Counted from the stretch's first letter, positions 1 to 11,279 are shown. The stretch: DNA of 64,000 bases from Aphrocallistes beatrix (GCA_963281255.1 OY725489.1:6448523-6512522); one strand, 5' to 3'. Numbers and translations: made by a program. The notes: generated by a model not told the origin, from the sequence alone.

Positions 1-27
1 GTGAAGTTAAATTTTGTTGACCTGTGT

Positions 28-128
28 AATGTACATATATTACAACTTCAATTATTTAATTAAAAATACACTCATAGGTTTTATAAAATAATGAAAACGC
101 ATCTGGCCTAGGCCAAACGCATTTAACC
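28..128. repeat. Dispersed repeat, inverted copy at 50246-50346
   Basis: About 100 bp including the motif aaaacgcatctggcctaggc is repeated in reverse orientation near 50.3 kb at roughly 85-90% identity by eye. No coding content. It is probably one end of an unclassified element; its boundaries are not defined. Confidence 0.6.
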
Positions 129-139
129 TTCAACATATA

Positions 140-415
140 CATAGTTTCACCCCTTTTGAAAAAAATATTATTTTGAGCTAGATGCGAGTTCTCAAGGGTT
201 AATATAGAACATTTTAATATGTAGATTCCGATTTTCACACTTTGAAAGTGATAATCTAAATATTTTTAGTTTCTAGCATATGTATGTATACATTTTTTCA
301 CACCTTTTGAAAAATCTTATTTTGAGCTAAATGCGAGCTGTCAACAGTTAATATAAGGCATTTTAATATGTAGATTCAAATTTCACAAATTAGAATGCTA
401 TAAAATGAGTTTTTC
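140..415. repeat. 149-bp repeat, two units; related to 31.5-31.9 kb
   Basis: Two diverged units (starting near 182 and 331) each contain a cacacc/ttttgaaaaa block, an atgcgag block and ttttaatatgtagatt. Similar blocks occur in reverse orientation at 31530-31900. No coding sequence seen. Confidence 0.55.
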
Positions 416-500
416 CCGATGCATTCCGATATTCACATTTCTTGTTCCTTCGAGTCACTTCCTGGAGCTGCACTATTGGTCTGTCGACCGAAATTTTTTT

Positions 501-645
501 ATTTCAAATCTAAACACATGGCAAGAATCCAATTCCTTCACTGCTAAATAGAAACTAGAGTCTAAAAATAGACAATATTGTATATGCTTTATTTCAAATC
601 TAATCACATGGCAAGAATCCAATTCCTTCACTGGTAAATAGAGTC
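501..645. repeat. 90-bp tandem duplication
   Basis: The block beginning atttcaaatctaa at 501 recurs at 591 with few changes. The preceding motif ctgcactattggtctgtcga (about 468-487) resembles sequence near 31440 and 47950 and looks like an element end. Confidence 0.6.
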
Positions 646-820
646 TAAAATTAGGCATTTTTAAGAAGTTTAAAGAAATATAGTTGGTATAAATATGGAT
701 ATAAAATAATCAAATTTATTGATAAATATATACTAACACAAATTACAATGTCTTTTTCAGAACAAGAAATGTCTTCTTCGGAGCAAGAAACTTCCAATAT
801 TTAGAAGTGCCGATCTCCCG

Positions 821-2464
821 TTGGTTAGAATTCCACCTCCTTTCGCTTCTAGTATAGAATCAAGTGACTCTGGCTTGTCTCAAGCAGTCACTAAAGATGA
901 TTGCGTATTCAAAGTTCCAAATACTCCAACTAATGTAATCCCTTCTTCAACCTCTTCTACTGAGCTCAGATCTACTTTCTCACAGTTTGCCTTGTCTTCA
1001 CAGACTTCCGAAGATTCGGATAACTCCATTAAAGTTCCTTCTTCTTCACTCAGAGGCAAAAGGAGAGTAAAAAAAGTCAACGTTGGGAAGTTTCGTAAAG
1101 GGGAAGGACTGAAAAGAAAATCAGTTTTCACGCCATTACCTGCAAAGAGACCAACAAAGCCGACATCTGGACTATTCAAACAGGTAAAGTTTCCCCCTCC
1201 AAATAAATTTAGAAGCATCAAATTGCGTAAAGATGAAACTCACTCATTTCGTGGTCTATTAATTCCCCATGGATCTCAAATTATCGACATGGACTTACTT
1301 AGCATGGTATTCTCTCTATTAAGATGCACTGAACCAAAATGTACAGGACCACTCAAACTATATCAATACGCCTTTCGAGATGGCTTACAGTCATATTTAC
1401 TATTAAAGTGTAGCTATTGCCATCTTGTGTTAGCCGAATTCCCAACATCCCTACCTATTGGCATGCAACCCACGGAAGCAGTGAATGATCCCCAAATGCT
1501 ATCCCGGAAAAAGTCGGAAGTGAACGTGAGGGCTTTATTATCAGTGCACTGCACCTCTCTCAGTTGGAATGATTTCTTACTCTCGTGCAATCTCCTTGGA
1601 ATACAGAATACCTGGAAGTGCATGAACAAAGTTTCCCTCTTGAAATTGGTCGAATCAGCAAATACAATCTGTCAGCAATCCATGTCTATGTCAGCTAAAC
1701 TTGTACGCGACACAGCCGACACGTCAAATATCCCAGACTGTAAGAATTGTACTGTAAGTTACGATGGTTCGTGGCATCAAAGATGCCATTATTCGAATCA
1801 AGGGTTCGCGGCTGCAATTGAGGTATATAGCGGTAAAGTATTAGACTACGTCCCTATGAACGCGAGTGCAGCAAATGTCTCAAATGGACTGAAGAGAGGA
1901 AGAAAGACGATCCAGATGAGTATAGCGAATACTGGAAGAAACATTCGGGCGAGTGTCCAGCAAATTATTCCGGGACTAGTCAAAGAATGGAATCTTCAGC
2001 TGCACTTGAAATTTGGGCTAGATCTGTCACCAAACACTCTCTTGCTTATACTACATATGTAGGCGATGGAGACTCGAGCTCTTTTAAGCGGTTACGAGAA
2101 AGCGATCCGTACAAAGGATTGGAAAATCTACGAAAGGAGGAGTGCATCGGGCATGCGCATGGAAGATTAAAAAAGGCAACGAGGAAGAAAACTACGAAAA
2201 CGTTAACATCCAAACCAATACCTCCTTCAAAGGTTCAGAGGATTGGCCATCTTTACGCAGTTGTTATCGTTCAGAACAGAAGGAAAACAGCGATAGACAT
2301 TCAAAAGGCTCTCTATACACTACTCGATCATTTGGTTGAGAAGCATGAAAGTTAAGAGTTCTTGGTGCTATTTTCAAAAGACCCTTGCACTTTCAGTCGA
2401 AGATAGCTCTATTCCACCTCCTAACCTGCTACTACCATGGATAACATACAATGGGGTTGATTAA
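821..2464 (+). pseudogene. Mutator-like transposase (PF20700-type), frameshifted
   Basis: A 413-codon frame begins at 821. Its first 130 residues are Ser/Lys-rich and low complexity, followed by a CTEPKCTG...CSYC cysteine region, then YDGSWHQR and GKVLDYV. Near 1860-1872 the homology moves to another frame, which carries CSKCLKW, the Y-x2-W-x2-H / C-x2-NY-G-T-S motif, ALEIWARS and the hallmark YVGDGDSSSF. KEECIGH follows about 20 residues later. A second shift near 2341-2350 leads to SWCYFQKTLA. Coding similarity ends at a TAA at 2462-2464, where a minisatellite begins, so the C-terminus is missing. This motif order matches the Mutator-like transposase domain common in invertebrate genomes (recalled, not searched). 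Two frameshifts and a missing end make it non-functional. Terminal inverted repeats were not found. Confidence 0.8.
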
Positions 2465-3095
2465 AACCCCAAAAATGGGGTAAATTTAACCTCACTCTGT
2501 ATTTTCAATATTCATATTTGGGGTGATCAAAAACCCCACAATGTATACAATAGTTTGTCAAAAAGGGTCAATGGTGACTCCACAATGTATTTCAAATATT
2601 TATTTTGTTTAAATTTTGGGGCCACCAGTCACCCCACTCTGTGTCTGCAATCATAGTCTGTGGGGTCACCAGTCACCCCACTTTGTGTCTGCAATCCTAG
2701 TCTGTGGGGTCACAAGTCACCTCACTCTGTGTCGGTAATCCTAGTCTATGGGGTTACTAGTCATCCCACTCTGTGTCTGCAATCCTAGTCTGTGGGGCTA
2801 CAAGTCACCACACGAGTCTGTGTCTCCAATCCTAGTCTATGAGGTCACCAGTCACCCCACTCTGTGTCTGCAATCCTAGTATATGGGGTCACCAGTCACC
2901 CCACTCTGTGTCTCCAATCCTAGTCTGTGGGGTCACCAGTCACCCCACTCTGTGTCTGCAATCCTAGTATATGGGGTCATCAGTCACCCCACTCTGTGTC
3001 GGTAATCATAGTCTATGGGGTTACCAGTCACCCCACTCTGTATTCACAATCATAGTCTGTGGGGTCTCCAGTCACCCCACTCTGTGTCTGTGTTA
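2450..3095. repeat. 44-bp minisatellite with self-complementary unit
   Basis: About 11 units with an exact 44-bp period (anchors tggggt at 2661, 2705, 2749...) run to about 3095. More diverged units begin near 2450, inside the end of the Mutator-like coding region. Each unit contains tggggtcaccagtcacccca, which is nearly its own reverse complement, followed by ctctgtgtctgcaatcctag. Not coding. Confidence 0.9.
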
Positions 3096-3267
3096 TCATA
3101 TTTAGAGACTACTGTTAGCCAACCATAGCGAACATTACTTATTACTTATACTTTGTCGCTAATGGTTATATTCACTTCCATAGCTTACTGTGTATTGTTA
3201 TCAAACTTAATTAATATTTCATTACAACTTACTTTATTGCCATTCATTTAGTTCGTAGCATTAATTA

Positions 3268-3366
3268 CAGTCGACGCTTAATAGGGTCACATCGGTCAGG
3301 GCGTATTTTGATCCGATTAAGCGGCTGACACGATTAAATAGTGGCCCTATTAAGCGGAGTCGACTG
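3268..3366. mobile_element. Tigger/pogo-like MITE, 99 bp
   Basis: Termini CAGTCGACGCTTAATAGGG and CCCTATTAAGCGGAGTCGACTG are inverted and flanked by TA. It is a shortened relative of the 188-bp copies at 27316-27503 and 32744-32931. CAG termini with TA target duplication fit pogo/Tigger elements. Non-coding. Confidence 0.85.
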
Positions 3367-3423
3367 TACTAATTAACTCGATAATCCACAACCCTATCGT
3401 TTACTGAATAGCTGGCCCATTGT

Positions 3424-3911
3424 CTATTCCCATCTTCCACGAAGGTGAACGTATCGGAGACTGGAGACACTTTTTAAAGCAGCGGTCACTAACTTACTAG
3501 CAGAAGAAAACGGACAGACTCGATCAATCCAAATACTCCCGGCTCATGTCAATAGGAGACCAGCCGAAAGAGAGTTAATAAAAGATCTCGTTAAGAATGC
3601 TGACAACCTGGATAACGCACTAGACTGTAATCGCTAAAGTCGCGATAGTGTCTAAATACGATACACCGACTGAATACGTCGAAAACGAAAAAATAACGCC
3701 CAATATATGTAACTCAGTATCCTATACAAGGGGCTATAGAAGGGGCCAAGGCGGACCTGCACTTAAGCGCAGAGAAGGCTGTTATATTTGCGGAAACAAC
3801 CATCTTTGGAAATACTGTCCCCTGAAGAGTTGTCTCGCATGTGGTCAGAAGGGACATACATTATAGGAATGTAAATCAGACAAGCCGGGAAGGGACGGTC
3901 ACAAGATTCTC
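3424..3911 (+). pseudogene. Gypsy gag/nucleocapsid remnant
   Basis: An open stretch from about 3424 (FHEGERIGDWRHFL...) ends in a stop near 3636. It resembles the capsid C-terminal part of Gypsy Gag. A second frame, 3648-3866, carries a zinc knuckle CYICGNNHLWKYC. A second knuckle, CLACGQKGHT, is cut by a stop just before its last cysteine. Gag normally packages retrotransposon RNA. This is the 5' remnant of the element running to 8.4 kb; no 5' LTR or primer-binding site is visible. Confidence 0.7.
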
Positions 3912-4226
3912 ATGGCAGGAGCAGATCGGAGTCTACCTGAATTGTCTGTGGTAATTCCTGTAAAGATAAATGGCAAGTCAGTCACAGTGATACTATATTC
4001 GGGAGCAGGCCCATCCGTTCTGGACTATGAAACCTTGAATGAATTGGGGTTGGGACTGACAGAATATCTACAGGAGAATCCTAGTCAAATTTACGGATTT
4101 TCCCAAGCACCGGTAGTGGTAATTGGGAGCGCTGACTTGACTGTCGATCTCGGTGACAACCAGGTCGCTGTGCAGAGTTTCCAGATAACCGATACCGGTT
4201 CAACAGTTCGGTTCAACATTTATTGA
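3912..4226 (+). pseudogene. Gypsy aspartic protease, active site mutated
   Basis: The 104-residue frame has the retropepsin fold signature: a hydrophobic strand, then YSGAGPSVLD where the catalytic D-S/T-G-A is expected, then a GFSQAPVVVIGSADL strand. The catalytic Asp is replaced by Tyr (tat), so it would be inactive. It lies directly between the nucleocapsid remnant and RT, as in Gypsy pol. It ends in TGA before the expected C-terminal motif. Confidence 0.75.
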
Positions 4227-4267
4227 GAAAGTTTGTAACTACATAATTCGATTGGAATACACAACGC

Positions 4268-5160
4268 GTGAGGTTAGGCAACACCTGGAAAGAATCGAAA
4301 GCTACAATCGAAGGGGGAGAACTACTGTCTCGCGCCACAATTGCTCTCCTAGAAGTTAATCTACTCGAGGAAGCTTCGTGTAAGCATCCAGACTTAATCA
4401 ACACATCTCTGCCTAACAGTCACAAAGAGAAGATCAAGCGACTGATAAACCAATACCAAGATGTTTTCACAATTAATCCTAAGAAACCGTCTGTTACAAA
4501 CAAGATAAGACACAAAATAGAAACTCGGAATTCCCAACCGGTCAAATGCAAATCCCTGAGGGTCGCGCCTGCAGTGGAACGCGAAATTAATGCACAGGTG
4601 CGTGAAATGTTGGAAAATGGAATTTGCAAACCTTCCACATCCCAAGAAAGACGGATCAGTACTGTTTTTGCATCGATTACAGAAGCTTAAACGAAATCAC
4701 TCGTAAAGATGCGTATCCTATGCCAACTCCAAAGGACATCCTTGATAAAATGCACGGCGATAATTATTTCTTATTTCTCGATGGGGCCAGATCAAAATGG
4801 ATGAAGACGACAGACAGGACAGCTTTTTCGACCCAACGTGTCATTATGAAATTGTTAGAATGCCTTTTGGTTTGTGTAGTCAGGCCACTTATCAAAGACT
4901 GATGGATAACACTCTGGAAGGTATCGAGGCAGCTGACCCTTATATTGACGACACATGCGTTCGTGCGAGGTTTTGAGAGACATATGATCGACCTGCGTCG
5001 TACTTTGGAGGCGTATAGAGAGGTAGGGGTCCAACTACGACGGGATAAATGCAGATTTGGATACCAGGAAGGCGAGTTCGTTGGTCACATCATCTCAGCG
5101 GATGGTCATCGTCCGGCCCCAGCGACAGTTACTCGAATCTCCGAAGCCCCACAACCCAAA
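4268..5160 (+). pseudogene. Gypsy reverse transcriptase, multiple frameshifts
   Basis: Frame 4268-4690 has the RT N-terminal linker (HKIETRNSQPVKCKSLRVAP, MLENGICKPS). Frame 4624-4902 has FCIDYRSLNEITRKDAYPMP and FLFLDGA, the latter in place of FLDLxSGYHQI, so the first catalytic block is partly deleted. The next motifs MPFGLCS and YQRLMDNTLEG appear in another frame, with the YxDD box as PYIDD near 4945. Frame 4945-5661 then gives CRFGYQEGEFVGHIIS and LGMANYYREYIPKM of the thumb and connection. At least three frame changes disable it. Confidence 0.85.
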
Positions 5161-5733
5161 TGCAGAAGAGAGTTACAACGTTTTTTAGGCATGGCCAACT
5201 ATTATCGTGAATATATTCCTAAGATGGCAGAGATCGCAGAGCCATTATACGATTTGACGAGCAAGGACAGCGACTGGGTATGGAATAACGTAGCCGAGAC
5301 AGCTTTTCGCGAATTAAAGCGGTGTCTGGCAGATTACCCGGCAACGTTAGCCTTCCCTGATTGGGATAAAGATTTCTACTTGGAAACCGATGCATCGGGG
5401 ACTGCAGTGAGCGCCGTATTGTTGCAAAGAGACAGAGAGGGGTTAAGACCGATCGCTTATTTCTCATCTGGGCTGACGGAGAGTCAAAAGAAATATAGTG
5501 CAGGCGAACTAGAGTGCTGGGCCTCTATCGCTGCGAGCCGCAAATTTCAGAAGTATCTCCAGGCTACCAATAAGGTGATCACAACCCCCCTCTGTTGGCT
5601 TCGCCGCCAAAAAGATCCTAGACACAAGTTCGCCAGGTGGATTCAAGAACTAGAATCGTGACTACGAAGTACAATATATTCAGGGTGCTGTGAATAACGT
5701 TGCTGATTACCTCTCACGGCTAGACTCCGAAGT
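5160..5733 (+). pseudogene. Gypsy RNase H domain
   Basis: Continuing from RT in the 4945-5661 frame are FYLETDASGTAVSAVLLQ (first catalytic Asp in TDAS), IAYFSSGLTESQKKYSAGE (catalytic Glu region) and KFARWIQELES before a stop at 5659-5661. Shortly after, in another frame, comes VNNVADYLSRLDSE, the conserved RNase H end with its Asp. The fragment is short and frameshifted once. Confidence 0.8.
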
Positions 5734-5765
5734 TGATCTGGATGTGAATAACGAAGAGGAATACT

Positions 5766-6489
5766 TTGAAAGACATATTTTCTCCATCCGATGGGGAACT
5801 GAACATGAACAAGATACGTGACGATCAGAACTCAGACCCTGCAATTTCCTTCGCGGTACAACAGCTGGAACAGGGTGGTTTAATATTGCGGGGACGCTTT
5901 AAGAGTCAGAGGGGCATGCACTTGAGACAAGGACTTCTCTACAGAGGTAGCAAACTAGTGGTGCCCAACTCGGTAAAGAGAGAAATTCTCACCATGGTTC
6001 ACAACGCTGCACACCCTGGAGTGACCAAAACCTATGAACTGATCAAATGCCAGTTTTACTGGAAGGGAATGCATGGTGATGTACATGATTTCTGTGAAGA
6101 ATGCCTAGTCTGCCACCGGAACAATCGCAAGTTTTCTCTTAAAGACGAGCTAGTCCCTATAGAAGATCCATGCTAACCAAATCACATGGTTGCTTTCGAC
6201 ATCGCTACGCTTCCCTGGTCTAGCTCGCAGCACAGATACTTTATGATCGCCACGGATTTATTCTCAAAATATATAGCTGATTCCATTGAGAAATCAATTG
6301 TCGGGTAGTAGTATTTGCTGAGGTCTCCTAGATGGGTGGATCTTCAAACAAGGACCACCCCGCATTATGCTCAGCGATCAAGGCCCCAATGTGGATGACG
6401 CAGAGGTCAGGAAGCTATTACATGATTCAGGGCCGATAGAATCAAAAGGCTCCGGGGAAGCTCGTATCGATGGGCCCACCCTCTATACA
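5766..6489 (+). pseudogene. Gypsy integrase, N-terminal part
   Basis: The HHCC zinc-binding domain is complete: H and H in VHNAAHPGVTKT, C-x2-C in CEECLVC. After a stop at 6174-6176 the core continues with the first catalytic Asp in VAFDIATLPW. Then, with frame changes, comes the second Asp in IMLSDQGPNVD near 6367-6400. Similarity stops around 6480, where an approximately 1.1-kb insertion separates it from the core end at 7.59 kb. Confidence 0.8.
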
Positions 6490-7590
6490 AAATTATAAAA
6501 GTTATAACAGTCGACTCTCGTTAATACGAACACGGATAAGGAGTACAATCGGATAAGAAGTACAAGTTTTGATTCCCCAACCAAATATATGGCAAAATAT
6601 ATACAAACGAACTCCAGTTAACACGAACACGAATAAGACGAAATATCGGATAATAAGTACGATTTATGGGTCCCTTTTTTTTGTTTTCAATGCTAAATAC
6701 ATCGGTTAATACGAACACGGATAATACGAACAGCTGTGTGCCTACGAGCACTTTGAATATGGTACGTAGTATGTACGTAGATAGATACTAGACAGATATT
6801 TCTCAATGAAAATACAGTCGAATCTCGTTAATACAACATGGATAATGAGTTCTCTATTTGACTGTACAATTTCATATTCTCACGTAGTTATCACTATGTA
6901 TATTAAGTATTTTGGACAAATGTGGCTATGTACGTACTTCGGTTAATACGTACTCCGGATAAGGAGTACAAATCTCCACGGTCCCTTGGTGTACGTGTTA
7001 ACGAGTTCGAGAGTCGACTGTAGTCGTATAATCTTTGTAAATAATAGAAGGGGAGGATTGAAAGTGATAGGGATTAGAGTTAAATTAAGTATATAACAAA
7101 TACCAACTAGACATTTAATGATGCCTTTCTCGCTTTATTACGAACAAAGGCTTTTATTACATTTCTAAAATCGATCTCTCTAGCTAGTTCAGACTCAATA
7201 TACTACATATCGAGTCAAACTAATCAATCGATCTTGTGACCTCAGATAATTCTTGATTAGCTTGAGTATATATACAACACAAGTATAACAAAGTAATTAA
7301 TGAATAATTAGTTATCACATATACACTGTCAAAGTAATTTTTGTTTTGCATTTAAATTGAGATAATTATATTGCAATTATGCAATATAATTATCACAATA
7401 TATTAAGAAAACCATTGATATCATTATTTCAGTTTTAATGGTTCTAGATTCTAGCCTTTGCAAATAGATTCAATAACTTTTATTACAAATTTTAGCCTCT
7501 AATTTAAGGTTCCTTCGGGTTATGGGCCCCGGGGCAGTACCCCGGCTGCCCCACCCTCTCGTAGGCCCTGACATGATTACGGGATAGAGA
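6490..7590. mobile_element. Insertion splitting the Gypsy integrase
   Basis: This non-coding stretch separates the second catalytic Asp region from the catalytic Glu region of the integrase. It contains the MITE at 6508-7020, then AT-rich sequence with no recognisable gene. It ends in a GC-rich palindromic run (gggccccggggcagtacccc, about 7525-7545). Its own ends are not resolved. Confidence 0.6.
6508..7020. mobile_element. Tigger/pogo-like MITE, 513 bp
   Basis: Inverted termini CAGTCGACTCTCGTTAATAC and GTTAACGAGTTCGAGAGTCGACTG, with TA immediately to the right. Internal related blocks (cagtcgaatctcgttaatac at about 6822, cggataaggagtacaa at 6533 and 6955) suggest a composite of subterminal repeats. 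No ORF of note. Confidence 0.8.
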
Positions 7591-8400
7591 AGAGACACAG
7601 TACGCCCTACCATCCAGAAGGAGATGGCCAAGCAGAGAGGGTACAGACGGTCAAGCAAGTAATGCGATGCATGCTTGAAGACAGAGAGCTAGATAGGGAT
7701 GCATGGCCATCCATTCTCCAAGAGGCTTCATATGAGATAAATTCAATGCATTGCGCAAGTACTGGATACTCACTCTCCCTTCAGAATTATGCATGGAACC
7801 GAACCATGACAACTTGCTACTATAGCCTTTGGCTACAGAACAAACCGACACACGTTTCTATCGAGGACTGGTGTGAAGAGACGAGAAACCGTCTGATCGA
7901 GACGATCAGAAACGCCAGAATTAACCTCAACGAGGCTCAGGAAAGGATGAAGGAAGGGTATGACGTTGGGAAAGCAACCGCTGACGTGGATACTGATGAC
8001 CTAGTATTACTGAAAAACCAGCCGAGGACAAGCGGCCTCGATCCTTGCTATGTAGATCCTTATCAAGTGATCCACCGTAAAGGAGTTAATGTGGAACTAC
8101 AGGTTGACGAGAAGCGAAAATTAGTACACCTAAATCGATGTAAAGTGTTCAAACAGCCTGAACAGGAGCTGTGGATTTGAATCCGAAAACTATAAGCCCG
8201 TCCCCAAGCTGCCTCACGAATCAATGATAGCTGAGGAGAGTATATAGACAAACGACCAGTTTATCACGAAGACGATGACAATTGTACTTATCCAGAGGCA
8301 GCACCAGTACCAGTACCGTCAATGACTGTGAGACGCTCCCAGAGGATTAAACGCAAACCTTGGAGATTCTGGGAGGATGAACAAACTAATTCCGAAGGGG
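7590..8400 (+). pseudogene. Gypsy integrase, C-terminal part
   Basis: Resumes with STPYHPEGDGQAERVQ (catalytic Glu region), then frame 7662-8180. That frame holds an alpha-helical stretch and VDTDDLVLLKNQP ... LDPCYVDPYQVIHRKGVNVEL, the GPY/F-type C-terminal module, and LVHLNRCKVF. After a stop at 8178-8180 the frame VRRSQRIKRKPWRFW matches the usual basic tail of Gypsy pol. No polypurine tract or LTR follows; a MITE abuts at about 8400. Confidence 0.8.
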
Positions 8401-8804
8401 AAAATTGGCCGTTATACACAGGTGGCCGTTACATACAGGTGATTGTCTCAGTCCCCAAAAGGTATCAACGTAGTGAAATAAATACAAGTTTTTAGAAATC
8501 TATTACTTGAAGTAATTACATGAAACTTGTTTATCGCTCGTAACAGGTCCTGTAATAAACACATAAAGGGTGGAAACGGTGATGGTCGTTATAGACAGGT
8601 AGTGGCCATTATAGACAGGTGATTGTCGTTATACACAGTTTTAGGGTCAGTAAGGGGCTACAAACGGGTGGCCCCTGGCCGCGTTGTGCAGGTGACCGCT
8701 ATGCACAGGTTCAATATTATGGAATTTCGGACGGGACTGTTCATTGGTGACCGCTATAGACAGTTGACCGTTATATAGAGTGGTCATTATAGCAGATTCG
8801 ACTG
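8400..8804. mobile_element. CGTTATA MITE, left-truncated
   Basis: Full of short inverted blocks such as ggccgttatacacaggtg and agtggccattatagacaggt. It matches the complete copy at 60727-61144 in reverse orientation but lacks about 45 bp at the left. The right end, gattcgactg, is followed by TA. Pogo-like termini; non-coding. Confidence 0.85.
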
Positions 8805-9069
8805 TATTTAGACTAATTTCATTGTTTTTCGATGAAGATTCATAAATATTACTTTTAAAATTTTGCTATTACAATATTATTACAATTTTTCTAACCATAT
8901 AGTATATTTCGAGACCACTGAAGAGTGTAAATTTTTCAATATCAGACTAAATATTAGTCGACAAATCCATATTTATACTAATTAATATTGACATCGGTTA
9001 ACCGGTTAACCGCCCTGGAAGAAACCAAAATAACCGATCCCGAATATCGGTTAACCAACCCCAGCCCTG
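8805..9069 (-). mobile_element. hAT-type non-autonomous element, partial
   Basis: The right end, CCAGCCCTG, is the complement of CAGGGCTGG, followed inward by repeated ggttaaccggttaacc. It matches both ends of the element at 31931-35804 (terminal region about 9000-9069, inner region about 8805-8850). The left end is cut by the MITE at 8804. Non-coding. Confidence 0.75.
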
Positions 9070-9118
9070 TACCATTAACAATTTTGCTAATTGTTGCTTC
9101 CTTTTTAAATAATCGTGT

Positions 9119-9235
9119 AAAACTGTTCATTTCACAACAATTATGCATAATTGTCCCATTGGATGAACAATTATGCATAATTGTTGTGAAATGAACAGTT
9201 TTAGATATTTGTCGACAATTATGCATAATTGTTGA
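9119..9235. repeat. Perfect 36-bp inverted repeat with three 18-bp palindromes
   Basis: Arms 9119-9154 and 9167-9202 are exact reverse complements separated by 12 bp. Each arm contains the perfect palindrome acaattatgcataattgt. A third copy of that palindrome, followed by tg, lies at 9215-9234. Not part of a recognised gene. Confidence 0.95.
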
Positions 9236-9239
9236 TTTC

Positions 9240-10137
9240 GTAAATTTGTCCTAACACATCGAGTTAGGTCTAATCCCTATTGGTCAATCAAATCAAGACC
9301 AACTGTGAAATTAACGCCCAGCAATTTCATTGGGCAGCAGATTTTTTATAGATATTTTTTTGTTTCAGCCGACCAAATTTCAAGTTTAGAGTGTAATTCT
9401 AACTTGTTTATGAGCATTGAGTTGTCTATTCGATGTTGACCAATTTTATTAAATTCTGCTTTTAAATTAATAAACGCTGAAATTTCAATGGTTGGCAAAT
9501 TTAGGATTTTCGATTTTCAAGTTTTTCGTCTTTACTTTCATTTTGGTCAACTTTGATGAACTTGATATACATAGCGTGGTAAATATTTTATCCAACTCTT
9601 CAAAATGTATACAATTTGTTGGTCTAGCCATAACATACATAAATACAGAGATTTTTCTTCTGAACTTTATGACTGAATCTATGCATAATATGAGCAGAGC
9701 CAAAGCCAACTAATTTAGTAAGCTATGGCAGAGCAGATGTGAATTTTCGAATTTATTGAATTGCAAACAATATTATCGCTAATACCCATTTCCCAACAAT
9801 TATTTAGGTACAATTCTGAACTCAGCTGGGCGTATTCACTAACAGTTTAAGTTCGTACTCAAGTTCAAACTTAGTACTTAATTAAGTAAGTACGAACTTA
9901 AATGGTATTCACTGAGATCAAGTTAAGTTCGAACATAGTAGCATTCTAATTACACTACGGCACTGCGCTGGCTGAAATTTTGATACTATGGTTGGGCTAG
10001 AGCCCTAATGAAAACTCGATTTTGATTTGCTGAATTTTAGGCGCCAAAGATCGAACTAAACTACTATACTAAATAATGCACATTAAGCACATACTATGAC
10101 AAGTTCTATTTCGAACTTATTTCTACACTCATCACTT

Positions 10138-10140
<3 letters not shown>
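9240..10140. other. AT-rich stretch, mostly unassigned
   Basis: No convincing gene. A block near 9827-9930 (gcgtattcactaac, aagttcgtactcaagttc and its inverse) resembles the ends of the ttattcactaag MITE at 23134-23529. A block at 9240-9300 resembles 29960-30010. Confidence 0.5.

Positions 10141-10141
<1 letters not shown>

Positions 10142-10180
<39 letters not shown>
10142..10180. repeat. (TG)n microsatellite
   Basis: About 19 uninterrupted gt dinucleotides. Confidence 0.98.
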
Positions 10181-10183
<3 letters not shown>

Positions 10184-10199
10184 GTTTACCCAGTGGGCG

Positions 10200-10305
10200 T
10201 TTGAGGATATTTAATTGATTGGTTCTCACATAAACCAAGGAATTTCAATCACAAATAGTTCTTTTGATTGTATGCATAAGTCACTACTATTTTATTCCGA
10301 TGTAT
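10200..10305 (-). mobile_element. Family A Helitron 5'-region fragment
   Basis: Reverse-strand match to the leader of the coding Helitron at 63600-63700: ggttctcacataaacc, atgcataagt and the ttttattcc..tgta block. Only this leader segment survives. Confidence 0.6.
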
Positions 10306-10325
10306 TAACAAACAAACAAACATAA

Positions 10326-10500
10326 CGAGCGCGCTGCGCGGCTGGCAGACACTTTGTGTCCGCCGGAGGCGCCTGTTGTCACCATTGATTAATTATATTG
10401 GAGATAACATCTCTAAATAGTTTGCACGGTTCGTTTGCTTGTGCTTCGCGGCTTACAGACACTGCTTGTCTGTAGAATCGACTTGCGGCCGCCTAGTTTT
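10326..10500 (-). mobile_element. Helitron 3'-end fragments
   Basis: 10326-10422 matches the family B 3' terminal region (gcagacactttgtgtccgcc hairpin, then the gattaattatattgg block). 10428-10500 is a diverged family A-like 3' end containing an acagacactgcttgtctgt hairpin. Both are truncated. Confidence 0.7.
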
Positions 10501-10535
10501 ACTCTATAATTTGTTGCGCAATAATATAATATTGA

Positions 10536-11247
10536 CAAGCACGCTTCGCTTGCTTGCGCTGCGCGGCTTGCGGACACTGCGTGTCCGCAGAGTCGCCCTA
10601 CGGGAGCCTGAAGTTACTCAATCTAACATATTTTGGGAATTTTTCCTTTATATAAATATCGTAAACAAAGGTCAACGAATAATTTATCATATGGATCCGA
10701 AAATATAATATTCGAAATCTACAACCCTGAAAACCCCATGTTACCCATTGAAAGCAAGTTTCCAGCATATTTTTGAGATTTGTTTACTTTATGTATCTAT
10801 TGTAAACAAAAGTAAACAAATTGATCATCAAATTTACTCGAAAATATGATATTCGAAATCTACGCCCCTGAAAACCCCATGTCAACCGTTGGAAGCTAGT
10901 CTCTAGCATTATTTTCAAAATTCATCAAATGGTGTGAAAATATGTAGTAAAGGTGTGAAAATATGCACATAATCTTTTTTATTGCCATACACTATAATAC
11001 ATTTAAGATATCAAACATAAGTTGCTTTGAAGTATTAATAACAATGACGATCTATTTATTGTAGTGTCGCACTTGTACAATGATTTCTATTGTGATAGTG
11101 TAGTCATATATTTTGTATAGAAAAGGTGTGAAAAATTGTTTTCCATTTTTTTTTAGGTGTGGAAATTTCGCTTAGATGCCAATTCTTCAATCAATTCGGA
11201 CAAAAAAACAAACAAACAAACAAATCCTAGCATTTTAATATATAAGA
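10536..11247 (-). mobile_element. Family A non-autonomous Helitron, 712 bp
   Basis: On the minus strand it begins TCTTATATATTAAAATGCT (ends at plus 11247) and finishes GCGTGCTTG at 10536. It is flanked by A and T as in the other copies. The 3' end has the ggacactgcgtgtcc hairpin. Inside are about two diverged units of the 141-bp repeat that is expanded in the copy at 13057-15097, then a block of ggtgtgaaaatatg motifs. No coding capacity. Confidence 0.85.
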
Positions 11248-11279
11248 TACTCTCACTAATCAATGCCCATATTAATTAA

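Noticed and set aside
10439..10708. ORF with LRLLALRGLRTLRVRRVALR
   Set aside because: It reads through a Helitron 3' end in the opposite sense; repeats of the same peptide elsewhere follow the repeat, not a gene.
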